Assembly: GCA_963678675.1 (NCBI GenBank)
Contig: OY783199.1
Span: 17,353,510-17,417,509 of the forward strand
Length of the DNA stretch: 64,000 nucleotides
Direction of reading: 5' to 3'
From: Xiphydria camelus
Lineage: Eukaryota; Arthropoda; Insecta; Hymenoptera; Xiphydriidae
The notes under the pieces are model-generated. The model had not been told where the DNA came from. It was given only the letters and a program-made list of their open reading frames with translations, and did no database searches. The first letter of the stretch is position 1; each line of letters starts with the position of its first letter. Below, in pieces: positions 21,956 through 31,531 of the stretch. Position numbers and translations under genes: made by a program.

Positions 21956-22754
21956 CTGTGAACACGTATTTATATAGTACGTAGATATTTAAAATTTAAT
22001 TTTAGGAACACAATTACTTCATCTTATAATTTGTATAACTTGCAAAAATACTTTCGTTCCATTATCTGCGTCAAATGTGGCCGGGGAATTATGCGCATCA
22101 AACCGGAGAATCAAGTATTAATATACGAGCTACGAATCGAGTTTCCTCGAAACAGAGCACTGTGGCGTGCTTCCGTCGGGCTGGTACTCGGAGGTACATA
22201 TTATGTACGTAAAGGTGAATAGAGAGTGTCGAGGATGCTGACAATACTGGTCGATATATGTAGTAATGTAACCATGGATACGTACCACAATTTATGCACA
22301 TACCGAGATGCGAGTACCCACCTACGTGTTGCTGTGAAACCGACGCGGTTTGCCACGATTCGACGATAACTGCGAACTAATTTCTAAGCCAATTTCCGTC
22401 CCGATACGTCTTGCTCATGTAACCAGAGCCTCGCGTGTGCATTGAATGGCAAATTGTATATTGTTATGTGCATTTATAGCTTAATTATCGCGGTATGCAC
22501 CTGTAATACGAATTTCGTTCATCTCGAATCTCTTTAAGTGCGATACTCGGTAACGTATTGTACAATAATACACATTTTTTCCTCTACAAATTAGTAGCAT
22601 TTTAGACGATCACGTGGACTGTATGATTTTTTATGGTTAGCTTCAAGGCTCCAGTGAATCTGGCTCCAAATTTGACTATGGCTAAGTGTAGCTCGTTCCA
22701 GTTTTCAGAATTCACAGAATTCCATTTCTCAGATAATCAACGAACCTATAGAGT
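21956..22754. other. Intergenic DNA, no gene recognised
   Basis: AT-rich, with two small overlapping frames at 22031-22301 on opposite strands. Nothing is recognised. Confidence 0.5.
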
Positions 22755-22980
22755 CATTCATTGAGAAATAGTATCTTATGTCGTTAGGCGGAAATCCGAG
22801 GTTTTTTCAGACTGTGTTTAATTAGGTCGTAGCACGAATACCACATACCGGTGGGAGGACGAGGCTCGCGAAAGGCGATCAGCCTCGTCCCTCCACCATG
22901 CCTCGTGCTACGACCTAAACACAGCCTTAAAAATCCGAGGATTTCAGCCGAATGACATATACTATTTTTTCTCACGAATG
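22755..22980. repeat. 226-bp snap-back palindrome
   Basis: The left arm, 22755-22865, and right arm, 22881-22980, are inverted copies across their whole length with few mismatches and small gaps. The matched blocks include CATTCATTGAGAAA against TTTCTCACGAATG, GGCGGAAATCC against GGATTTCAGCC, and AGGTCGTAGCACGA against its exact complement. GGACGAGGCT pairs with AGCCTCGTCC beside a loop of about 15 bases. It is probably a MITE, since its outer GAGAAA/TTTCTC ends resemble other elements here. A hairpin-RNA locus is the alternative. Confidence 0.75.
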
Positions 22981-23216
22981 CCCATTTCTCAAAGCAAAAC
23001 AAACAGAAGTATACACGGCTCATTTCACGTTGCGTTTATCAGTTTGGAAAAAGGACTCACTTCGGACTAAGCAACCTTTTGACAGCCTGCGGACTCTTGA
23101 TCGATGTCACGCGGGAAAAAATGCCATCTTACGATCTAAGAATAGGCTGGAAAAGGCCTCGAAATGGGCATGAGTGAGGAAGAACAATTTGTCGATCTAC
23201 CTAAGTAACTGTCGAC

Positions 23217-23264
23217 ATAAATAGCGCCAAGAACATATTTATCTAAGACAAGTGTATGTTCAGT
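23217..23264 (+). promoter_or_regulatory. Weak core-promoter candidate for the alanine-rich frame
   Basis: ATAAATA at 23217-23223 and TATTTAT at 23236-23242 precede an initiator-like TTCAGTG at 23259-23265. The second A/T element lies about 26 bases before the initiator A, and the first about 44. Such motifs are common by chance in AT-rich DNA. Confidence 0.2.
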
Positions 23265-23322
23265 GACTTGAACGAATCCACGCTTGATTCGTACCTACTC
23301 TTAATTCGAATAATATATACTA

Positions 23323-23667
23323 ATGGCAACAGCTATCGCCGTCTTCGCCACCACCGCCGTCGTTGGCGCCATCACCAACTCGATCACCGACACAGCCGCC
23401 GCCGCCGCAAGATCAACGACTAGCAAATACAGCCATTTTGCAGCCGGTGCAGCTACTGTAGCTGCAGTAAAAGCTTCAGCTGAAGCTCTCAAAGCATCAG
23501 TTGCAGCTGCCGAAGCAGCATTTGCTGCACATAAAGCCGCGAGAGCTGCAAGATATGCAGCGAAAACTTTAGGTCTCGCCAGTACAAAAAAACTCGTCCC
23601 GGGGACTTCCCAAGACTTCCCAGGTCAAAAAACTCGACCCGGGTTGATTCAACGACAATGTGTTTAA
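23323..23667 (+). CDS. Alanine-rich 114-residue protein, function unknown
   Basis: Starting at the ATG after ATATATACTA, the frame encodes a hydrophobic Ala/Val/Thr-rich N-terminus (residues 1-18), an Ala run near residue 26, and a long alanine-rich helix-forming stretch (about residues 41-80). Spaced Lys, Arg and Glu occur in that stretch, for example AVKASAEALKASVAAAEAAF. It ends in a short Pro/Gly tail. An AATAAA-type poly(A) signal (AAATAAA) begins within about ten bases of the stop. The first third uses GCC for Ala while later Ala codons are GCA or GCT, so the composition is not a simple trinucleotide repeat. The helix recalls coiled-coil silk or structural proteins, but I recognise no family. 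It appears intronless. The N-terminus might be a signal or anchor segment but lacks an early basic residue. The frame could instead be low-complexity noncoding sequence. Confidence 0.5.
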   Translation: MATAIAVFATTAVVGAITNSITDTAAAAARSTTSKYSHFAAGAATVAAVKASAEALKASVAAAEAAFAAHKAARAARYAAKTLGLASTKKLVPGTSQDFPGQKTRPGLIQRQCV

Positions 23668-24436
23668 CTTAAATAAATGTGTTCTTGGCATTATTCATGT
23701 TAATGGTTACTTGGATCGACAAATTATTTTTCTTAATGTCGTAGACGAACGAATTATAATACGGACAATTATTTGATACTTGCGAATAATTTTCAAATTA
23801 TTGATCAGATATAAGAACGTTACTAGAAAGAGGGCGTGGTTCATTATTTTTGTTCAGCATTCCGCGTAACGGGGTTGGCACGAGGAACGAATTGTATAAA
23901 TGTATATAATCCACGCGTATAGGAAGTTTGTGCCAGTGCTAATTTGAATTAATCGAACTTCACCTTCAGCTGGAACCCCTTTGATAAGTCTAATCCATCT
24001 ACATAAAAATTCTCGTAGAAGTTAATTCTATTTCCTTCCGAAAAATTAGCTACAGAGGGAAATAGTGAAAAGGTTTCTTTTTACATTTAAAACAATTTAC
24101 ATTTACACATAAATGACTTCGATTTCTCATCTATCGCTATTAAACTGCGTCGTCACGTAAGATTACTCGCGTCGGAAAGGAAAAGGAATCTCTCCCCTCT
24201 GCGCTACGTCGAATCGTCGGATCTTTGGCATCACGGGAGGCTTGGTAACGGAAGCAGGAAAGCTTTCCTCGTCAAATTCCTGTAGATGTTAATCCGATTT
24301 ACTCTTGAGAAATTGCATGCTAAGGGGCAGTGAAAGGGATTTCTTTTTGTGTGCTCGAGTTAACTCTCTTTTTTTCTGACTTTGTGCAAAAGTATCCCTG
24401 ACGCTTTCATCTCTACTTGTTGGTTTATCGATAGAC
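23668..24436. other. Intergenic DNA, no gene recognised
   Basis: It contains the poly(A) signal mentioned for the preceding frame, then AT-rich sequence with a GC-richer segment at 24150-24260. Nothing else is recognised. Confidence 0.5.
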
Positions 24437-24787
24437 ATGTATTATGTTTTTCTTTACTACTTCTCCTTATTGCTATTGAATCGGTCCAGTGTGATGGCAG
24501 GCTCGATGCCGGAAGTACCTATACTTTTAAGAAAGGCCTATAGGAAATATGACCCGGTGTTATTATATCGAGTGGTATTGTCACGTGGAATCACTTACAT
24601 CAGGAATGAAAAGGAAGTGATCCCTCTTCGTTCTGGGAAATCATCTAATATTTCGCATGACGAGAAGCTCGATATGACGGAAGCAGAAAAGCTTTCGTCG
24701 TTGCTCGTAGCACGAAAAGCTCGACTTCGACAGAGTGTACTGTGTTTTTTCTCAATTTTTCCTCCCTTATCTTTAATTATGATTTAA
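24437..24787 (+). CDS. Hypothetical 116-residue frame with hydrophobic N-terminus
   Basis: The first 15 residues, MYYVFLYYFSLLLLN, form a hydrophobic segment that could act as a signal peptide, with small residues at AGS around position 23. The central part, about residues 30-95, is charged and globular-looking (KAYRKYDPVLLYRVV, EAEKLSSLLVARKARLR). The last 20 residues are again hydrophobic. I recognise no family. No promoter or poly(A) signal is clear and no paralogue is visible in the window. It may be an exon, a small secreted or membrane protein, or chance. Confidence 0.2.
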   Translation: MYYVFLYYFSLLLLNRSSVMAGSMPEVPILLRKAYRKYDPVLLYRVVLSRGITYIRNEKEVIPLRSGKSSNISHDEKLDMTEAEKLSSLLVARKARLRQSVLCFFSIFPPLSLIMI

Positions 24788-26506
24788 CTTCTAAACAAAC
24801 TCCCTTTCCACTAACAGTCTTAATTTTGGAACGCAATCAGTTTGGAAATTACATTTTAACCAGAAATTAAGAAATGCAGTATATAAAGAAAAATGAATCG
24901 GATCGACTAAATAATAGAGCTATGGGTGTGGTGAACTAAATATTTAGTTATTTCAACTATTCTTTGATCGGAGAAAAAGAAACTCAATTCTTCGTAGATC
25001 ATTGCTGTTCATAGAATTAAATATTGCTCCCTCCAACCGAATTTTTCTTGCTCTAATTAAGCAATTATTTCAAGTAATTTTACTTTAGCATTTTACCTCT
25101 GATTCTACTGTTTAATTAATTTTACTAATACTTTTTTTTGTATATAGGAGTGTAGAGTTTCTCACTTGTCATTCGATTCATTCATTTAGAAGAGCGCCTG
25201 GTTTACTATCAAACGTACGAAAGGCGTGAGAGGTCCGAGGGCGACGCCCTACTTTCGAAGCTAACGCAACAGGTCAGATTAGTTTCAGTTTTCCTTGCTT
25301 CACGAGACATCGTGATGGTTTTTACCGATAATCGAGATAAAATAAGCGACTCTGTTAATTATGTATTTTTTACTCTAACGTTACCGAGAACAATTAGTTC
25401 TATGTTCCACCGTGGAATGTGATAGTGATGCATACTGCTTGTGGGATATTGATAATTTTGTATGGAAATATAATGTTTTCATAAGTAAAACCATCGATAT
25501 CTTATATTTCCCAAATATTGAAAAAGTAACCGTGACTTTCGCAATTGACGCAATAAAATGCATAAGATAAAGTGGTGGAGCGATCGATTCCGGAGACTTC
25601 GATTTTTAGAAAAATGTTATTTTTTAACTAAATACTTGATTGATTTATGCATCTTGTATTATATATTTCCAGTTCGTATCTTTTTACTACATTAGTGGCT
25701 TCATTCTATGTCAAACACTTACTATACAGCCGATGACCATATATCACTTGATCGAACCAAATAATTTTTTCTCATATCAACTTATTAAATTTTTTATCAA
25801 TATATAGCGATGGGTATATTCGTATGTACATATGTATATATGTATATAAAAGCTATTACTCGGTTATACGTTTTTTGGAGCAATTAATACATGAATTTAA
25901 ACTCACGTCTGGCGACAGTTCTGCCCCAAAATCGAATTCGGGGAAGTAGAGAAGGAAGCGTATGATAGTTCGACGCTCGATCCATCAAATTCCTGCTTTG
26001 CTCCGAATAATAAGACCATCCCTCTTCCGCAGTCGCCTCTTACTTTGTCTCATAGGCGCGGCCACATTATTCACGCACTCGGTGTATTTCTATTTTCACG
26101 CGTGGCGATGATTTATCGTCCGCGTCGCGGGGGAATCATTGATTCCCCGTAGTCGCGAGGTCGATGTAACGACGGGGAGCGTGCGATAAAAGGTTCGCCG
26201 TCAGAGTCTCACCCGCCGACGCGCGCGCGCGCGCGTGCTCGTATTTCCTCGCTTGTCGCGGTCCACGCGCGATCTCGTAAACACGAGTAAAAGCGTCCAT
26301 ACGCGACGATGTTCGATCTCACGCGTGTTCCACGAAATTTCGTATGCTACACGTCGCACTCGCTCGACACAGAGCTTCGAGGAAATATTCTCCCTAAAAT
26401 TCTTTTTGCAGATTCGAAAAATTTTAACAATATTATTTACCCCGTATTTTTTCAGCTTTCATTTTCGGTCCTATTTTTTTCATTGTAAATTTCCTTTGTA
26501 AATTTG
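24788..26506. other. Intergenic DNA, no gene recognised
   Basis: AT-rich to about 25910, then CpG-rich to about 26360 with an alternating (GC)n run at 26221-26235. The CpG-rich segment could mark a promoter, but no adjoining exon is recognisable. Frames at 25381-25563 (-) and 26235-26501 (+) are not protein-like. Confidence 0.5.
26221..26235. repeat. (GC)n microsatellite
   Basis: Fifteen bases of uninterrupted alternating G and C, a run able to adopt Z-DNA, within a CpG-rich segment. Confidence 0.9.
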
Positions 26507-26708
26507 CCATTAATCGAAGTCCTACGTTAAATCTAAAAATGGTTCGTTATTAACCATTTTATCCAACTTTATGTTCAAAAGAGGGACTTACAGGCTGAGT
26601 TTTTCTACGTTTTTTCGACTAAGGATATCTGCATTATTAAATATCGTTTTTAAGCTTATTAATAATAATGGACCATTTTTATATTTAACGTAGGGCTTCG
26701 ATTAATGG
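26507..26708. repeat. Foldback element
   Basis: The left end, CCATTAATCGAAGTCCTACG (26507-26526), and the right end, finishing at 26708, are inverted copies over about 36 bp, continuing through TTAAAT and AAATGGT. The element is about 200 bp and noncoding. Confidence 0.7.
26533..26600 (+). repeat. 68-bp direct repeat, copy 1
   Basis: It has the same length as the block at 26781-26848 and nearly the same sequence: CTAAAAATG, TTCGTTATT, ATTTTATCCAACTTTA, GTTCAAAAGAGG and ACTTACAGGCTGAGT. It overlaps the left part of the foldback element. Confidence 0.8.
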
Positions 26709-26780
26709 AAAACTTACTTATTATAAACTTAACATAGTAGTTTAAAATTTCGACTCGAGAACCCAAGTTCTCCGTTGAGC

Positions 26781-26848
26781 CTAAAAATGATCCGTTATTG
26801 GCTATTTTATCCAACTTTAGGTTCAAAAGAGGAACTTACAGGCTGAGT
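26781..26848 (+). repeat. 68-bp direct repeat, copy 2
   Basis: The second copy of the block at 26533-26600, 248 bp downstream, differs at about seven positions. Confidence 0.8.
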
Positions 26849-27213
26849 AGGCCAATGGTAGGTCGAATGAAGCATTAAAAGCATCAGACTACGACTAAAT
26901 TTTTCGACTACTGACGTCATCGTCTTGTAAGGCTATCCCCTTTGCACTCGTTTCTTGACATAAGTGCTTCTGTCTGTCTTTCGATGACGTCACAATCTTG
27001 TACAGAGAAAAGCATTTATAACTTCACGAATGACTATTTCGTCGGATATTTTATTTTTCGTGTGATAATGTATTTGATACGGATTATAAATTGAATTTAA
27101 AAATATGCATATTTCTTTTACACAAATACCAAATTTGTGGAAAAGCTCTCCTTCCGTTTTACTATCTCATTCTTATTTTTTTGAGGGGCAAACGTCGCGC
27201 CAATTATTTAAGT
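26849..27213. other. Intergenic DNA, no gene recognised
   Basis: AT-rich. The frame at 27091-27285 runs into the Helitron end and is chance. Confidence 0.5.
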
Positions 27214-27376
27214 ACTAGCAGCCCGTCCCGGCTTCGCACGGGTAGATTGTGGATTGATTTTGGTCGTCATTTAATGAATTTTTAGCAAATATCTGTACGC
27301 ATAGGTAGGGAGCCATGCTCCGCTAAAAAGACACATGTATTTAATTTAAATTGGAAAGTATATTTCTTTTATTAAA

Positions 27377-27703
27377 TTATCTTAAGGTCGGCGGATAGAC
27401 AATGTTTTTTATTTTTTTATTTGGAGTAAAAACGTGTAAATTTTTCGGTGTGCCAACTCTGGAGCAAGCCACATACAATTGGCCGTGTGAAAAACATGAA
27501 TTTTCCAAATTTAAGCCAGCAATAGTCAACGATTGACCTTGTGATTTGTTGATGGTAATAGTAAAAGCAAGACGCAAAGGGAACTGGAGCCGCTTGAATT
27601 CGAATGTTAAATCGTTGGAAATCATAGGTATGCGTGAATGAGGACGTCTTCGCCTTTGAATTTGCCAGTGATGATTGTTACCTCGATTAAATTTGGTTGG
27701 CAC
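27377..27703 (-). pseudogene. Helitron helicase, C-terminal fragment
   Basis: The 108-residue frame contains FPLRLAFTITINKSQGQSL at about residues 40-58 and LYVACSRVGTPKNL at about residues 76-90. These match the last conserved motifs of the PIF1-like SF1 helicase domain of Helitron RepHel proteins (the INKSQGQSL and VACSR blocks). RepHel is normally well over a thousand residues, and the Rep HUH nuclease and helicase motifs I-IV are missing. No true start codon context exists: the annotated start is just the first ATG. It lies close to the element's 3' end, as the helicase C-terminus does in full Helitrons, so this is an internally deleted derivative. Enzymatically it must be dead. Confidence 0.88.
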
Positions 27704-28139
27704 TAAGGGGTTTTTCGTGTAACTGATTTGGAATATTATGTCAGATGTAAGAGATTCTAAATGAAGGTCATGGTCAAGGTCAAATACAATATCACCATTG
27801 TACAGCCACTAAAAAATCCTAAATCCTACTATCAAAAAAAATTTGTATAGGGCCCATAGCTTTCATGGTACGAAGCCGAACTGTATTTGACCTCAATTTG
27901 ACCTCCGCTGACCATAAAGGTCACATGGAAATAATGGTCAAGGACATATTTGAACGTGAAATTTCCCGCTCTTTCCATTTCGGTATATAAAATAGAGGTT
28001 CGGATTTAAAAAAATCAATTTTACCTAGAAGGTCATTGTCAATGTCAAATCCAATATGACCATTGGGTAGCCAGGGAAAAATCCTAAAAGTTTTATATTA
28101 AACGTTTTTCTCTAAAATGATTTCCCGCTGAGATAATCA

Positions 28140-28785
28140 GCTGTGCCTAGACTTTTTGAACACCCTGTATAAGATTATCTTATAAGATTTACTAACTCAG
28201 AAACCTTCGCGGGCATGCGTTCAACCATTCCCCAAAGTTTCATCGCAATCGGATGAACGGTTTAGGAAGGCATAATAATCATCCGTACCGGTACTTTTTG
28301 AACACCCTGTATAAGATTTACTAACTCAGAAATCTTCGCGGGCATGCGTCCAACCATTCCCCAAAGTTTAATCGCAATCGGATGAATGGTTTAGCAAGGC
28401 ATAATAATCATCCGTACCGGTACTTTTTGAACACCCTGTATAAGATTTACTAACTCAGAAACCTTCGCAGGCATGCGTCCAACCATTCCCCAAAGTTTCA
28501 TCGCAATCGGATGAACGGTTTAGGAAGGCATTTGATATTACCTTAAAGGTCACGGTCAAGGTCAAATCCAATACGACCACTGGGTAGCCAAGGGAAAATC
28601 CTTAAAGTTTTGTATTAAACATTTTTCTCTAAAATGTTTTCCCGCTGAGATAATAGGCCGTACCGTGACTTTTTGAACACCCTGTATAAGATTTACTAAC
28701 TCAGAAACCATTGCGGGCATGCGTCCAACCATTTCCCAACATTTCATGGCAATCGGATGAACGGTTTAGGAAGGCATAAGAGACA
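28140..28785 (-). repeat. 129-bp tandem repeats inside Helitron copy 2
   Basis: The repeats of Helitron copy 1 recur here in reverse orientation. The GGCAT junctions fall at about 28271, 28400 and 28529, exactly 129 bp apart, with a further unit ending near 28778 after the same interposed 246-bp arrangement as in copy 1. Confidence 0.9.
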
Positions 28786-28976
28786 TACATACAGACAGAC
28801 AGACAGACAGACAAACATTCATTTTTATATATATATAGATAGATATACGCTCGTCGTCTAGGAATGCCGCGCAAACTCGACGATCGAACGCGCGATAAGC
28901 ACGGCTATTAGGTACACACGCTGATGCTGTTTGCTGTATACCTATACCGTTTGCAAACGTCGACTAAATATAATAC

Positions 28977-29487
28977 ATAATTATAGAAGCCGCGACGCGA
29001 AGTTGATGTACTTATTCGAGAAGCATTCTTCACCGTAAAAAGCAAATAACATTAAACAAAATAATTTGAAATTTCAATAAAAAAAATTCTACTGACAAAA
29101 AATTATTATGTCGAATAAATATGTAGGTATATAATTATAGAAGCCGCGACGCGAAGTCGATTTATTGATTCGGGAAGACTTTTTCACTGTAACAAGTAAA
29201 TAATATTAAACGAAGTAATTTGCTATTTGAATAAAACAAATTCTTCCGCGACAAAAAATTATTACGTCAAATAAATACATAATTATAAAAGCCGCGACGC
29301 GAAGTCGATGTATTTACTTATTCGAGATGCCTTCTTCACCGTAAAAAGCAAATAACATCAAACAAAATATATTAATTTGAAATTTCAATAAAATAAATTT
29401 TTCTGTGACAAAAAATTATTACGTTGAATAAATATATTATACCTATATGTAATTATAGAAGCCGCGACGCGAAGTCGATGTATTTAC
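28977..29487. repeat. Tandem repeat of about 148-170 bp, 3.3 units
   Basis: Units begin ATAATTATAGAAGCCGCGAC at 28977, 29131, 29279 and about 29447 (the last partial). Each contains GACGCGAAGTCGATGTA, TCACCGTAAAAAGCAAATAA and CAAAAAATTATTACGT in order. Length varies by small indels, and divergence is moderate. Confidence 0.85.
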
Positions 29488-29585
29488 AAATTTTACTAAA
29501 ATTTTTACTAGAATTGTAGTTATTGTAACAATAAATCGGCCTTGCCCCGAAATTTACCACAGACTTTGTAAATGCTACATTTTAT

Positions 29586-29598
29586 TTTTCTCTGTGGC
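29586..29598. repeat. Solitary MITE-type end
   Basis: TTTTTCTCTGTGG matches the right end of the snap-back MITE at 19261-19513. No matching left end is evident nearby. Confidence 0.4.
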
Positions 29599-29672
29599 AA
29601 TCTCCCCTTAATATGTGCCAGTTATTTATGGATTTATGCTGCAACGAACTCTAAAAAGTCCACTGCGTGTCT

Positions 29673-29757
29673 ATTAAAAAATTCAATGTTTCATCTCGAG
29701 GAGCCCTGCTACTGAGAGATTCACTGTAAAAATTACCAATCCTTCTTCTCCGTGTAC
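29673..29757. repeat. Dispersed repeat block, copy 2
   Basis: It is homologous to 3641-3722 in the same orientation, including CTGAGAGATTCACTGTAAAAA and TTCTCCGTGTAC. Confidence 0.65.
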
Positions 29758-30140
29758 CTACTCGTTTCGCTTCCGATCCATGGATGGGAAACAAGGGTAC
29801 GTTCGATCGTGTAATTGGTTTTCGAGTATAGACGAAGGCCGCTTTTGCGGCTGAAAAGTCAGATCGAGAGGAGGATGCGGCGGTCGAAGGGGGTGGTATC
29901 GGTGGTCCGCAGATGGGGGTCACGGAGGTCGATGATTTCCCAGAGGTGCGCGAAGACTCGACGTCGAGATCCGTCAGAACCTTGTCCCGGATGCAAGCGC
30001 TGCGCGTCTGAGTCGCGTCTCCCTTTATTTCTTGCTTCTTCGCCTCGCTCCGTCTCACTTTTTTTATCGCGGAAATCGTGTAGGACTGCAATCTTGCGAA
30101 TTCTCGTTACCGTTGCATTTTTATTAAAATAATTTGAGAA
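29758..30140. other. GC-richer segment, possible unrecognised exon
   Basis: Open frames exist on both strands here. The minus-strand frame (29651-30091) has a Ser/Pro-rich part, GPPIPPPSTAASSSRSDF, that could belong to a disordered region of a real protein. No splice sites, start context or known domain could be read, and its 3' part runs into the dispersed repeat block. Confidence 0.25.
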
Positions 30141-30422
30141 GAACTTACGTACGGAATGTGTACGTAATGGTAGAAAAGATTTATATGGATTATATATTTT
30201 TTGTATATAGAACATATGAGGAGCAATCTTTCAAAACGTAGTTTTTGAACAAAACCATGTCTTCAGTAAATCCTAATTATTTCTTAATAACTTTTATTTT
30301 GGTGCAGATTTTTAAACTTTGCTGGATTCTTTATGGCACTTTTAATGCTACTTACATATTTTCACATGCAAAAATTAGATATTGCAATTTGTGACTTTAG
30401 AACAAATAATTAGAATAAATAA
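30141..30422. other. AT-rich flank of the satellite array
   Basis: Unique-looking AT-rich sequence with no gene and no similarity to the satellite. It forms the sharp left boundary of the array. Confidence 0.6.
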
Positions 30423-30553
30423 TTTTCGCAAAAATCGAAATCTCTGGAATCGAATTCTCGACCATCCTATCTTATGTATTTTTTCGCGCTGATTACGAAA
30501 ATGATATATTTATTGAGGAAATCTCAACGGAACACCGAGATATCGATGATTTC

Positions 30554-30886
30554 TTGCGGAAAAAAAAATTTCTTTATACACAAAATCAGCGTTATTTCAT
30601 ATTTCCTTTGAGATTTCGACCAAATAACCGTGCTTTTCGGAATCAGCGTAAAAAAATACATCGGATAGGGTGGTCGAGATTCCAATTCCGAAGATTTTCA
30701 TTTTTCGAAAAAATTGACAATTTCTGTAAGGTCGGGACCTTACAGAAAATGCGATTTTTCGCAAAAATCGAAATCTCTGGAATCGAATTCTCGACCATCC
30801 TATCTTATGTATTTTTTCGCGCTGATTACGAAAATGATATATTTATTGAGGAAATCTCAACGGAACACCGAGATATCGATGATTTC
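30554..30886 (+). repeat. Representative A monomer (333 bp)
   Basis: Counted from TTGCGG, it contains an A-tract, CAAAATCAGCGTTATTTC, CTTTTCGGAATCAGCG, ACATCGGATAGGGTGGTCGAG, the core hairpin, and then CGAATTCTCGACCATCC, TATTTTTTCGCGCTGATTACG and ACCGAGATATCGATGAT. The left arm, about 30615-30733, and right arm, about 30736-30856, are imperfect inverted copies. The exact centre is a 13-bp stem on each side of GG (30721-30748, TTTCTGTAAGGTC pairing with GACCTTACAGAAA). Confidence 0.95.
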
Positions 30887-31219
30887 TTGCGGAAAAAAAA
30901 ATTTCTTTATACACAAAATCAGCGTTATTTCATATTTCCTTTGAGATTTCGACCAAATAACCGTGCTTTTCGGAATCAGCGTAAAAAAATACATCGGATA
31001 GGGTGGTCGAGATTCCAATTCCGAAGATTTTCATTTTTCGAAAAAATTGACAATTTCTGTAAGGTCGGGACCTTACAGAAAATGCGATTTTTCGCAAAAA
31101 TCGAAATCTCTGGAATCGAATTCTCGACCATCCTATCTTATGTATTTTTTCGCGCTGATTACGAAAATGATATATTTATTGAGGAAATCTCAACGGAACA
31201 CCGAGATATCGATGATTTC

Positions 31220-31531
31220 TTGCGGGAAAAAAAATGTCTTTATACACAAAATCAGCGTTATTTCATATTTCCTTTGAGATCTCGACCAAATAACCGTGCT
31301 TTTCGGAATCAGCGTAAAAAAATACATAAGATAGGGTGATCCAGAATTCGATTCCAGAGATTTCGATTTTTGCAAAAAATCTAAGGCATACCCCTTAGAT
31401 TTTTCGCAAAAATCGAAATCTCTGGAATCGAATTCTCGACCATCCTATCTTATGTATTTTTTCGCGCTGATTACGAAAATGATATATTTATTGAGGAAAT
31501 CTCAACGGAACACCGAGATATCGATGATTTC
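31220..31531 (+). repeat. Representative B monomer (312 bp)
   Basis: It is identical in outer parts to A, but the left arm reads ACATAAGATAGGGTGATCC and then AGAATTCGATTCCAGAG, a close inverted copy of the right arm. The core is a 12-bp stem, AAAAATCTAAGG (31375-31386) with CCTTAGATTTTT (31393-31404), and loop CATACC. The TGA in GGGTGATCC closes the frame that is open through A units. Confidence 0.95.

Larger units (their letters stand above)
27214..28839 (-). mobile_element. Non-autonomous Helitron, copy 2, with helicase remnant
   Basis: On the minus strand the element starts TCTATATATATATAAAAATG at 28839 and ends with the same GC-rich hairpin and CTGCTAGT at 27214 as the copy at 5300-6358. 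At 1626 bp it is longer than copy 1. The extra length near the 3' end contains part of a helicase gene (27377-27703). Both copies share the GTCT run, the 129-bp tandem repeats, and the GGTCAAGGTCAAATCCAATA blocks. The two copies lie in opposite orientation about 21 kb apart. Confidence 0.88.

Noticed and set aside
23301..23492. Minus-strand alanine/valine-rich frame
   Set aside because: It is a shadow of the plus-strand alanine-rich frame in the same codon register.
26180..26240. Promoter at a CpG-rich segment with GATAAAAGG and TCAGAGTC
   Set aside because: The spacing between the two words is wrong for TATA and initiator, and no following exon is recognisable.
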